A DNA stretch of 64,000 nucleotides from Bin80 sp965261255 (GTDB lineage: Bacteria; Bacteroidota; Rhodothermia; Rhodothermales; Bin80): assembly GCA_965261255.1 (NCBI GenBank), contig CBDHCQ010000004.1, positions 2,480,001 through 2,544,000 on the forward strand, given 5' to 3'. This document shows, piece after piece, positions 52,530 through 60,848 of this stretch. Positions within the stretch are counted from its first letter, which is position 1. The number at the start of each line of letters is the position of its first letter. The notes beneath the pieces were generated by a model. The model was not told where the DNA came from. It ran no database searches and worked only from the letters and a program-made list of their open reading frames with translations. Position numbers and translations under genes: made by a program.

Positions 52530-53507
52530 TCATTCCCTCAGCGTACCATCCCTCAGAATCTTCAACCCAACACCATGACGTAATCCCCACTTGCTTATAG
52601 TAATTGATTGTTGGGCGAGTCTATGCATGAGTTCAAAACAAATCATACACGCTGCTGGAAATACATCGGAACGCCCCTCGAGTTTTTCAGGACTCAAGGC
52701 CAGAACATCAGACTGGTCCATCTGAACCAAATTTTTCATCCAACCCCTCACCTGGGAAAGCGAGAGCTTTTGTGCATATGCTCCGGTGTTTCTTAATCGT
52801 TCCCACCGCGCGCTTAGCGGGCCCATCGTTGTTTGAGTTTCGCCACTGACCAGCGCATGCTGTAAATCAAGCATGAGTCGATGTGTGTCTGAAGTGCCCA
52901 CCAGACAATAATTCTCTTGCCATAGAGCAATTGAATCGGCAAACAGCCTTCGGATGAACCTCTCGGCCGCTTCCAATTCTCTCGGTTTGGGAGGTTGACA
53001 GGAAAAAAATCGTTCGGAGATACGTACGGAACCAACATTTAGACTCAAACACTCATGGACCGCCCCCCAGGAAGTACCCCTGACAATCTCTGTTGAACCT
53101 CCCCCTATATCACAGGTGACGAGGTTGCCGTTTACGCGTGGCAATCCGGCAATAGCACCAGCAAAACTCAAATCAGCCTCCTCTTCGCCAGAAAGTATCT
53201 CGTAGTGCAGTCCTGTGCGCTCCCGAACGATATGACTTAGGGTGTTACCAGCATCCCTGGAAGCACTGGTACCAACCACAATAAATCGCTCTACATCCCA
53301 TCCACCCGCAATAACCTGAAACTCCTGCAACGTCTCAATCAGTCGTTCTACTGCAGCCTCTGACAGAACACCATTTGCATCTACTCGCTCCCCCAGTCTG
53401 ATTATGCGCTGTCGGTCCTCAAGCGGCCTGAGCGAATTTCCCGGAGCCGATTTCGAGATTAAAAGCTTTGCCGAATTTGTCCCGATGTCAATAGTTGCCA
53501 ACCGCAC
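52530..53507 (-). CDS. Ppx/GppA-family phosphatase
   Basis: A 325-residue member of the exopolyphosphatase/guanosine pentaphosphate phosphatase family. ATIDIGTNSAKLLI (4-17) is the first phosphate-binding loop. Catalytic and phosphate loops follow: SGEEEADLSFAGA (about 115-127) and VTCDIGGGSTEIVRG (about 138-152). At 325 residues it contains only the catalytic ASKHA half and lacks the C-terminal HD-like domain of E. coli Ppx/GppA. The start codon is GTG 53507. Confidence 0.9.
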   Translation of the reverse strand: MRLATIDIGTNSAKLLISKSAPGNSLRPLEDRQRIIRLGERVDANGVLSEAAVERLIETLQEFQVIAGGWDVERFIVVGTSASRDAGNTLSHIVRERTGLHYEILSGEEEADLSFAGAIAGLPRVNGNLVTCDIGGGSTEIVRGTSWGAVHECLSLNVGSVRISERFFSCQPPKPRELEAAERFIRRLFADSIALWQENYCLVGTSDTHRLMLDLQHALVSGETQTTMGPLSARWERLRNTGAYAQKLSLSQVRGWMKNLVQMDQSDVLALSPEKLEGRSDVFPAACMICFELMHRLAQQSITISKWGLRHGVGLKILRDGTLRE

Positions 53508-53782
53508 GTCAAGGCCTCAAATCAAAATGGTTGAATCCGACTGTTCTTCAGGTAGTCGTGTAACGTCTTGCCTCAAGTGTAGATCTCATGGCCGTGCCTG
53601 CCATTGGCGTCTGGAACCGGCGCAACCGCGCGGAAAGGAGCGTTCACATATCATATTAGTGACCCCATGGACCCGTGAAATTGATTGCATAATGTGCCAT
53701 CCAATCGGAACAATTATGAATCTAATTCCCCCGGATTTTCATTAGATCACGCGGATGTTCACACACCAAAAGAGCGAGCAGG

Positions 53783-55132
53783 CTACTGCTCTGACGCGGG
53801 AGCTTTTGCCGATGAATCGATAATCGTAATCTCCGAACCATTGTCCAGGATCTCGAATAAGGCTACCCCCCATCGTTCCTGATTACTTGGCGCACGCGCA
53901 TTCCATTGCTCAAAAGAGTGGGACCCGTCTGATTCGTAATGCAGTACATAACTCCCAGGTTCCAGGATTAGAACTTTAACAGCTTTTCGGTTTTTTCGAT
54001 CTCCACCAGCAGGTACTGAGTTTTCGTATGTCATCTCCCATACGATACGTGCCTCTCCGTCGTCCTCCAACTGCTCTAACCATGCAAAATCATATCCGTT
54101 GTTAGGGCCTGTTATCTCTCCCATGGCATGCAGCATCACAGGCGTAGTCCTGCGTACCAAAAAGGTAGTCTCCAATCGTGCGTCATCGCCGACCTGCATA
54201 AATGCGATCACCGGCTCGTCCTGCATCCACGGATCAAACGTGGTAATCCGATCGCGGGTAGGGCTACTCAGACTTATTCCCCATCCACCAGGATCGTACG
54301 GAGGATTCGCTTCCCAGCTACCGTAATTATGACGGCTATCCGTAGCCACGGATAGACGATATATCCCCGGCTGCATCCCGACCTTACCCTCATACACTCG
54401 GTTTTCTTGTGCCCCTCCAGCCCATTCTGTATTATCTCTGGAAAAATACCAAACCACCTGCCCGGTGGCTGCATCTTCAATCAATGAATAGTCAACCGTT
54501 CGGATTCCATCGCCGCTACTCAATTGTCCAATAGCTTGAATATCGAGCTCTGCCGGACGCAATACCTCAAAATAGAATTCTTTCTTTTCGTTCCGCCCCA
54601 GAGCCGTAGCCTCCCAGATCTGATCGCCCGAATCCGTCGTCAGCATACCTGAAATAGGTTGCAGCGCATCCCCGTTCTCTGAACTTTGAATCATCACGCG
54701 CCATTTCCGCTTATCATCCCAGAATGGGGCACGGGAGCGGCGCAAGAGCTGACCGTATGACGCAAAATTTAGCGTGTATATACCTGCTTCAAGAACAAGC
54801 TCATCCCCTTCTACATGAGCGAGCGAACCTTCCTGTACAGCATTGGAATTATCCATCTTCCAAATAACCTCCCCAGTATCGTCACGTGTAATCCAAGGAT
54901 ATGCCGCCAGCCCCATCTCTCCTGAACGACGCTCGTCAATTGAACCAGTCGCATTAATTACAACTGTGATGCGCTCTGAGACTCGAAAACTCTGATGCCT
55001 CAGTTCACGAACATCAAGCTTCGTGAATACAATTGCTCCACGTGGAGAAGGCGCACCCGAAAAAAGTCTTACGATCACGAAAAAACCTAACAGCAACAGT
55101 ACGATGACCTGCAATCGACTCCGAGAACTCAT
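53783..55132 (-). CDS. Membrane-anchored protein with three repeats of a beta domain
   Basis: A 449-residue protein with an N-terminal membrane helix (LQVIVLLLLGFFVIVRLF, 7-24) and three internal repeats of about 100 residues: 46-150, 188-290 and 323-428. Each starts with a strand like FRVS or FEVL plus a T-x-V-x-I/L-x-A-x-G, continues with a V-I/V-W-x-M/F element after an acidic turn, and ends with Y-x-L, then a W-x-A/N-x-x-P-x-D segment and WGISL or WGVAL. It resembles repeated carbohydrate- or ligand-binding beta-sandwiches on the outer side of the membrane. No known family is recognised. It precedes the second switch module on the opposite strand. Confidence 0.75.
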   Translation of the reverse strand: MSSRSRLQVIVLLLLGFFVIVRLFSGAPSPRGAIVFTKLDVRELRHQSFRVSERITVVINATGSIDERRSGEMGLAAYPWITRDDTGEVIWKMDNSNAVQEGSLAHVEGDELVLEAGIYTLNFASYGQLLRRSRAPFWDDKRKWRVMIQSSENGDALQPISGMLTTDSGDQIWEATALGRNEKKEFYFEVLRPAELDIQAIGQLSSGDGIRTVDYSLIEDAATGQVVWYFSRDNTEWAGGAQENRVYEGKVGMQPGIYRLSVATDSRHNYGSWEANPPYDPGGWGISLSSPTRDRITTFDPWMQDEPVIAFMQVGDDARLETTFLVRRTTPVMLHAMGEITGPNNGYDFAWLEQLEDDGEARIVWEMTYENSVPAGGDRKNRKAVKVLILEPGSYVLHYESDGSHSFEQWNARAPSNQERWGVALFEILDNGSEITIIDSSAKAPASEQ

Positions 55133-55282
55133 TTTTTCTCACTATTATTCGCTATGGCACCTACGTTACTACGGATGTCCCGGCAGCAAAGTTGCCCCCT
55201 GATAACCCATGAATTGTAACAAAACCAGCCCATTCAGGGTAATAGATTGAGCGTCCTTCCGGTAGTATAAGCTTCAAGCAGT

Positions 55283-57499
55283 TTGCCTAACATTCTTTCC
55301 AAGACGGCCATCCTCTCAGTATTCAAACGCTTCTGGCGCTGGCTACCGCTCATTGGATTTCCCTTGCTGTTTATCGGCACGACTGTCTTTGCCTTTCTTG
55401 GGGGATTAGATGAATCCTCGACACTAATCCAGAGAATAGCTCATCATGCAGCACTGATCCTGTGCTTTCTGTGTTTATGGATTGCCGTTGCCCGCTTGGT
55501 CCATAACTTTCGTCCTACACCCATTCAGACCTTCTGGCAGACAATTCTAGCTATCCTGGGCTGCTCGTCTGCAGCACTTCTAGCATTTCAGATCCAGGGA
55601 GATTTTGTGGGAGACTTTGTTCCAGCCGCTCCTATAGTCCATGTAAAGAGCGCCCTTTTGAGCGTGCTCCTGGCTGGTCTAAGTTTTTTTGTAGTCCTTC
55701 GACTTGGTCTATTGGTTCGCTTTCGACGTACCCGTAGGAGTGAGCGCAACTGGCGCCTCATGATGTTATTCATCGGGATCACCTCCCTGCTCGCAATTAC
55801 TGCACACCCCCACTTTGGATTCAATTTCGTTTGGGTCAGATTCGGTTCGGCCTGGCAGATACAGCTTGATGCCCTCCTTCGCATTCCAGCTATACTTGGC
55901 GCGATCATCTTCATTCTGATGAATTCAGTTCGTCTGGCATGGATCGTGCGTCTGTCGCTTAGAGAAAAAGGGGGCGCTATCGGGCTGGGGGCTGTCATCG
56001 TTGGATTGCTTATCGTCGTGATCGCGGCAGCGGCAATTCCCGACACAGAGTTAATAGGCACGACCGTGTCAGAGCCCCTTAGTTTTCTGCTATTCTACAG
56101 TACCCCACTTACTGTTGTCACAGGTTCCTTCTTATTCTTCGGGCTCATCTATGCGCTGACTTCAGCGCTATCCCTGATCTTCCATTTACCAACCACAGGA
56201 GACTACAGACGGAGTACAGACGAGATGGACGCCATGCGGACGCTCAGCGGCTTGCTACGCGAGGTGGTCGAATCCGAGAAACTGCACGAGTGGGCGGTTT
56301 CCACACCCGTTGAATCCGGACACGCAAATATGGCGTGGCTTACGGTACAAAACCTTGAGTCTGGATCACTAACTCCCCATATCGTGGCTTCACGCAATAT
56401 TGAGAGTGATCATATCAATGAGTTGTGTGACGTTACCGCAATACACAACACGGTCGTACAAACGCGCGAACCCGTGTTAATCCAGGACACGCTCACTGAT
56501 ACGCGAACCGGAAAAAGCAAATCCGGCAAATTCGAGAGCCTCCTCGCAATCCCCCTTTCAACGCGCACTGAAGTACTTGCGGTGTTATTTGCTTCACGTG
56601 ATGTAGTCCACGCTTTCGAGAGGGATGATATAGAAGCAATAGGTGTTTTTGCTTCACAGGCAACCCTTGTGCTGGAAAATGCACGTCTCCTGGGGGCAAA
56701 GATCGAACGTGAGCGCTTGGCAAACGAACTCGCTATCGCACGCGATGTGCAGCAACGCCTGTTGCCTCAGACCATGCCTGAACTACCCAATCTAAATTTG
56801 GCGGCGTCCAGTGTAGCCGCTCGCGAGGTTGGTGGGGATTATTTTGACCTGCTGGAACTAGGGGAAGGAGAATTAGCCTTCATTGTGGCAGATGTTTCGG
56901 GGAAGGGAACCTCAGCTGCCTTCTATATGGCGGAAATGCAGGGCATCTTTCAAGCGGTTGCACGTATTGCACCTGCACCTGATGTCTTCCTAGGACACAC
57001 CAATCAGGCACTTGGGGAGTCACTGGAGAAAAGTATATTCGTTACCGCCGTCTACGGGATCCTGGACTGCCAGTCCGGTCGTGTCTCGCTTGCACGTGCA
57101 GGCCATACTCCCGCTGTCCTTGTAGACGCCAGTGGCAACGCGAAACTCCTGCACTCTGAGGGGTTGGGGATCGGTCTGGACCGGGGAGAATTGTTCGAAA
57201 ATGTCCTGGAGGTGGAACACCTCGAGCTTAAACCTGACGACCTGCTTGTACTGTACACGGACGGGGTCGTGGAGAGCCGAAATCGTGAGGGGGAAGAATT
57301 TGGGTATGACCGCCTATTGCAGACCGTGCAGGTTGCGCGCAATGAAGATGCACAAGGCGTACACGATGCTATACGCCAAACCGTTGATGAATTCGTTGGG
57401 GCGAATGACCGCTACGATGACGACCTTACACTAATGATCATTAAATGGCATGGCTGCGAGACGGTGTCAAGCGATACCGCACAGAACTCATTGTCGTAA
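55283..57499 (+). CDS. Multi-helix membrane, GAF and SpoIIE-type PP2C sensor phosphatase
   Basis: A 738-residue protein. About eight membrane helices (residues 20-285) are followed by a GAF-like domain (about 315-470; ENIESDHINELCDV region) and a PP2C domain: GGDYFDLLE near 516, ADVSGKGTSAAFYMAEMQ, YTDGVVESRNREGEEFG and YDDDLTLMII. The start is TTG 55283, since the frame is closed by TAA at 55268-55270 and no ATG or GTG precedes the first helix. It should dephosphorylate the STAS protein encoded next. Different sensor architecture from the phosphatase at 44104. Confidence 0.88.
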   Translation: MPNILSKTAILSVFKRFWRWLPLIGFPLLFIGTTVFAFLGGLDESSTLIQRIAHHAALILCFLCLWIAVARLVHNFRPTPIQTFWQTILAILGCSSAALLAFQIQGDFVGDFVPAAPIVHVKSALLSVLLAGLSFFVVLRLGLLVRFRRTRRSERNWRLMMLFIGITSLLAITAHPHFGFNFVWVRFGSAWQIQLDALLRIPAILGAIIFILMNSVRLAWIVRLSLREKGGAIGLGAVIVGLLIVVIAAAAIPDTELIGTTVSEPLSFLLFYSTPLTVVTGSFLFFGLIYALTSALSLIFHLPTTGDYRRSTDEMDAMRTLSGLLREVVESEKLHEWAVSTPVESGHANMAWLTVQNLESGSLTPHIVASRNIESDHINELCDVTAIHNTVVQTREPVLIQDTLTDTRTGKSKSGKFESLLAIPLSTRTEVLAVLFASRDVVHAFERDDIEAIGVFASQATLVLENARLLGAKIERERLANELAIARDVQQRLLPQTMPELPNLNLAASSVAAREVGGDYFDLLELGEGELAFIVADVSGKGTSAAFYMAEMQGIFQAVARIAPAPDVFLGHTNQALGESLEKSIFVTAVYGILDCQSGRVSLARAGHTPAVLVDASGNAKLLHSEGLGIGLDRGELFENVLEVEHLELKPDDLLVLYTDGVVESRNREGEEFGYDRLLQTVQVARNEDAQGVHDAIRQTVDEFVGANDRYDDDLTLMIIKWHGCETVSSDTAQNSLS

Positions 57500-57536
57500 G
57501 TTTATGGTGCACCGCAATCACTGACTGTAATCGCTT

Positions 57537-57899
57537 ATGAGTAATTTTTCTGTCGCATTTCGAGAATTCGACATTGCTACGATATTGACCGTACGCGGGG
57601 AGCTGGATGCACACACCGCACCCGAACTTGAGTCCGCAATTAAAAAATGCGTCGATGAGGGAAAGATTCGCCTCATCGTAAATGGAAATGGGCTTGACTA
57701 TATCTCCAGTGCAGGGCTTGGCGTTTTTATGGCGTACATCGAGGAAATTCGCGCACTTGACGGGGATATCAAAATATGCGCGCTTAAGCCCAAGGTTTTT
57801 AGTGTGTTTGATTTGCTAGGTTTCCCTCGTATCTATCACATCGTGGAAACCGAAGAAGAAGCACTGTCTCTCTTCAACCAAGGAATTCAACCTGTATAG
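57537..57899 (+). CDS. STAS anti-sigma-factor antagonist, second module
   Basis: A 120-residue STAS protein. VRGELDAHTAPELESAI opens it and the acceptor loop is YISSAGLGVFMAYI, keeping the Ser at the position corresponding to the phosphorylated Ser of SpoIIAA/RsbV. DIKICALKPKVFSVFDLLGF is typical. It lies between the phosphatase (37-base gap) and the kinase (11-base gap). Gene order phosphatase-STAS-kinase differs from the first module. Confidence 0.92.
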   Translation: MSNFSVAFREFDIATILTVRGELDAHTAPELESAIKKCVDEGKIRLIVNGNGLDYISSAGLGVFMAYIEEIRALDGDIKICALKPKVFSVFDLLGFPRIYHIVETEEEALSLFNQGIQPV

Positions 57900-57910
57900 T
57901 TGCATTGGCT

Positions 57911-58345
57911 ATGCCCTCTGCGTCCAGAATTCATACTCTCACCATTCCAAGCGCAACGCGCTGTCTGAGAAAGGTGCGCAAATTCGTGACCCAACACGCG
58001 CGACAAGCCAAACTCACTGATAAACATACAAATGCGCTCATTCTGGCCGTCGATGAAGCCTGTGCCAATGTCATTGAACATGCCTACCAGCAGGATCCAG
58101 ATAACGAATTGACCATTACCATGACCATCGAATCAACGCGTGTGGTAGTGAAAATACGTGACCACGGGCTGCCCTTCAACAGGGAAGACTATCAACGTCC
58201 AAATGTAGTAGAATTATCGCGCAAGCGCAGATCAGGTGGCCTCGGCGTGGATATTATGCGCCGGATGATGGATCAGGTTGAGTATTCGGCACGTGAGAAC
58301 ATGAACGAGGTCCGACTGATCAAATTTATTCGTCAATCAGAGTGA
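57911..58345 (+). CDS. RsbW-like anti-sigma kinase, second module
   Basis: A 144-residue GHKL kinase from ATG 57911 (a TTG lies two codons upstream). The N-box is LAVDEACANVIEHAY and the G1 region VVVKIRDHGLPF keeps the D-x-G missing in the first module. The G2-like region is RSGGLGVDIMRRMMDQVEY. It phosphorylates the STAS protein and would hold a sigma factor not encoded here. The 3' end overlaps convergent ubiE by 13 bases. Confidence 0.92.
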   Translation: MPSASRIHTLTIPSATRCLRKVRKFVTQHARQAKLTDKHTNALILAVDEACANVIEHAYQQDPDNELTITMTIESTRVVVKIRDHGLPFNREDYQRPNVVELSRKRRSGGLGVDIMRRMMDQVEYSARENMNEVRLIKFIRQSE

Positions 58346-59076
58346 TCACCCTCGGTAGCATAACCAGTATAAAGTGATACGATCCCAAAGGTGAGGGGCT
58401 CTGCTAACGTATCCTCGAAACCACACTCCTCAAGTCGGGCGAGAAACTCCTGCCCGTGCGGAAAGGCCTGTATTGAGTCTGGTAGGTATTTATACGGACC
58501 TGTAACGCCCGAGAGTGCCCGACCAATTCGGGGAAGCATTAGCCGCGAGTACACTCCATAAAATGCTCGAACGGGCTTGGTTTCAGGTTGACCGAACTCA
58601 AGAATCACCAGTGGTGCCTGGGGTTTGAGTACCCGCCCTATTGAACGTAGTCCTGCGTCCAGATTGGAAAAATTTCGCACACCGAAGGCGACAACAGCGG
58701 CATCAAAACTGTCCGTTTCAAAAGGAAGACGCTCCGCTGAACCCTGCATGAAGACAAGTGGAGCTCCGGGAAACTTTCGGGCCGCTTTCTGCCGTGCGGA
58801 CATTAGCATGACCTCTGCAATGTCGACCCCTACGATTTCCATGGGTTCCAGTTGAAGGGTTGCGAGTGCAACATCTCCCGTCCCCGTTGCTACGTCAAGA
58901 ATCCTTCCATTTTTCTGCTCACCGAGGCGCTGAACAGCCGCCCTACGCCATGTGCGGTCTAAACCAAAACTCAAAACTCGATTGAGTAAGTCGTAGCGAT
59001 GTGCAATAGCATCAAACATCGCCGCTATTTCTGACTCCTTCTTTTTGTTCTCACCTATGGTTGGATAATAGCGCAT
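58333..59076 (-). CDS. ubiE: Demethylmenaquinone/ubiquinone methyltransferase
   Basis: A 247-residue SAM-dependent C-methyltransferase from ATG 59076 (MRYYPTIGEN). An upstream start at 59142 adds 22 residues unlike the family. VAAMFDxIAxRYDLLN-like opening (SEIAAMFDAIAHRYDLLN), SAM loop ILDVATGTGDVALA, GVDIAEVMLMSARQK and FGVRNFSNLDAGLRSIGRVL are the UbiE/MenG signatures. In an organism of this type it would complete menaquinone. The 3' end overlaps the kinase gene. Confidence 0.94.
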   Translation of the reverse strand: MRYYPTIGENKKKESEIAAMFDAIAHRYDLLNRVLSFGLDRTWRRAAVQRLGEQKNGRILDVATGTGDVALATLQLEPMEIVGVDIAEVMLMSARQKAARKFPGAPLVFMQGSAERLPFETDSFDAAVVAFGVRNFSNLDAGLRSIGRVLKPQAPLVILEFGQPETKPVRAFYGVYSRLMLPRIGRALSGVTGPYKYLPDSIQAFPHGQEFLARLEECGFEDTLAEPLTFGIVSLYTGYATEGDHSD

Positions 59077-59349
59077 CAACGCCTGTCTTGACTGGTGATC
59101 AAATTTAATACACTCCGAATCAATGCTGAATTTCACAAACAATCCAGGCGCACAATGGCTAACATGGCAATACGTACCGTGTCTGGACCGCTACAACTAT
59201 ACTCTGAAATCAACTGAACAAGTAAGCCCTGGAGGCCTCATAACACTGCTGTAACATTAAGGCACAACCGCATAAACAAGGTTACACAGACTGCGTTGCA
59301 CCAGCAGGTCGATGTTAACCTGTCACCGAATGCGTCAACCCTGATACGT

Positions 59350-59853
59350 ATGCCCAAAAACTTTCTTATTGAGATTGGGGATGAGCGGATTCCTGTGACA
59401 CGGTCACAGAATAAACTCTCCATAAACGGCAGGGAAGCTGACGTATCTCTCGTGGAATTAGGACCAAAATTATACAGTCTGCTACTAGGAAACAGCAGCC
59501 ATGTGATCCACATAGCAAACCAAACAGGCACGTGTATCACGCTGACTGTAAACGGAAAGTCTCTCGTTGCCAACTTTGTCAGCGAACGCTCAAATTTGAT
59601 TACACGTTATGGACAACAAAAGACAGTCCAGAAAACAACAAATGAGCTGCGCGCCCCAATGCTGGGGCTTGTGACACAGGTATTGGTTAATCCTGGCGAC
59701 AGTGTCGTTCCTGGCCAAGGACTTATCGTACTGGAAGCCATGAAAATGGAAAATGAACTTCGCTCTCCTATTGAAGGACGAATCGGGCAAGTTTATGTCC
59801 AAGAAGGCGAGTCCGTTACAGTTAACGCAATCCTTGTCGAATTTGAATCATGA
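59350..59853 (+). CDS. Stand-alone biotin carboxyl carrier protein
   Basis: A 167-residue protein from ATG 59350 (a TTG start at 59296 is less likely). An N-terminal domain of about 95 residues precedes a biotinyl domain with LRAPMLGLVTQVLVNPGDSV and the biotin site VLEAMKMENELRSP (Lys132). The carboxylase and carboxyltransferase genes are not in the window. It is like the carrier subunits of propionyl-/acyl-CoA carboxylases or oxaloacetate decarboxylase gamma-type proteins. It is coupled to the epimerase gene (ATGA overlap). Confidence 0.9.
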   Translation: MPKNFLIEIGDERIPVTRSQNKLSINGREADVSLVELGPKLYSLLLGNSSHVIHIANQTGTCITLTVNGKSLVANFVSERSNLITRYGQQKTVQKTTNELRAPMLGLVTQVLVNPGDSVVPGQGLIVLEAMKMENELRSPIEGRIGQVYVQEGESVTVNAILVEFES

Positions 59854-60830
59854 CTGCACTTGTAACAGGCGCAACAGGTTTTCTGGGCAGCCAGCTTGTG
59901 CGTACACTCCTGAGGACCGGATGTCGGGTCAGAATCTTTAGGCGAACAACCTCCAAGTTTGACATGCTTGGCGCGGCAAAGGACGAAGTGGACCATAGTG
60001 TAGGCGACATCACGGATATGGAAGCATTGTGCGTAGCCATGAAGGATGTTCAAGTCGTCTTTCACGTAGCAGGCAATGTCCGGTTTGGATCCAAATCGCT
60101 GCATCGTGTGAATGTCCAAGGCACTGCCGCAGTTATCAATGCGGCGCTAAAAAGCGGTATCGAGCGATTGGTTCACACCTCCAGCGTTTCAGCTATCGGA
60201 AAGAGTGACCACACGGTTGCCGACGAAAGCTCTGAATGGCAGTATGGATCCCGAGTACCACCCTATGCACAAAGCAAACACCTGGCAGAACTTGAGGTGC
60301 AGCGCGGCATCGCTGAGGGACTAGACGCCGTTATGGTCAATCCAAGCTTGATATTCGGCCCGGACCACAGCAAAGGAAAAGCCCCGAATATCACACACGA
60401 TTATGCCCGTATAATTGGTTCCGGCAAGTTGTGGTTTTACCCCGACGGTGGAACAAACGTCGTAGATATAGACGATGTTGTAACAGGACATTTACTCGCA
60501 TTAGAACGTGGTCGCAAGGGGGCACGTTATCTCCTGGGCAGCGAAAACCTTAGCTGGAATTCCCTCTTCTTCATTCTGGCCGAAGTGCTAGGTGCTAAGC
60601 CCCCGAGCATTCAGCTTCCATACCAGCTCGCAGTTGCGTGTGGCATATTAGCGGATCTGTGGAGCCACACGACCGGTCACAAATTACCCATAGGGCGATC
60701 TACCGTAGAGTATATCTACAAGAATCACCGGTACTCAAACAGACTGGCCATTGACGAACTCGGCTGCTCGTTCCGTCCCTTCCCGGAAACTGCTCAGCGT
60801 GTGGCGGACTCTCTGGTTGCAGACCAATAA
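59850..60830 (+). CDS. NAD(P)-dependent epimerase/dehydratase
   Basis: A 326-residue extended short-chain dehydrogenase. Its Rossmann motif is VTGATGFLGSQLVRTLL (5-21), with HTSSVSAIG and the catalytic YAQSK (Y-x-x-x-K near 142-146), then VVDIDDVVTGHLLALERG. It resembles HpnA- and dihydroflavonol-reductase-like proteins. The substrate is not clear. The tight coupling to a biotin carrier gene is unusual and may only reflect compact packing. Confidence 0.88.
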   Translation: MTALVTGATGFLGSQLVRTLLRTGCRVRIFRRTTSKFDMLGAAKDEVDHSVGDITDMEALCVAMKDVQVVFHVAGNVRFGSKSLHRVNVQGTAAVINAALKSGIERLVHTSSVSAIGKSDHTVADESSEWQYGSRVPPYAQSKHLAELEVQRGIAEGLDAVMVNPSLIFGPDHSKGKAPNITHDYARIIGSGKLWFYPDGGTNVVDIDDVVTGHLLALERGRKGARYLLGSENLSWNSLFFILAEVLGAKPPSIQLPYQLAVACGILADLWSHTTGHKLPIGRSTVEYIYKNHRYSNRLAIDELGCSFRPFPETAQRVADSLVADQ

Positions 60831-60848
60831 TCTCGAAACCGTCCTTTC

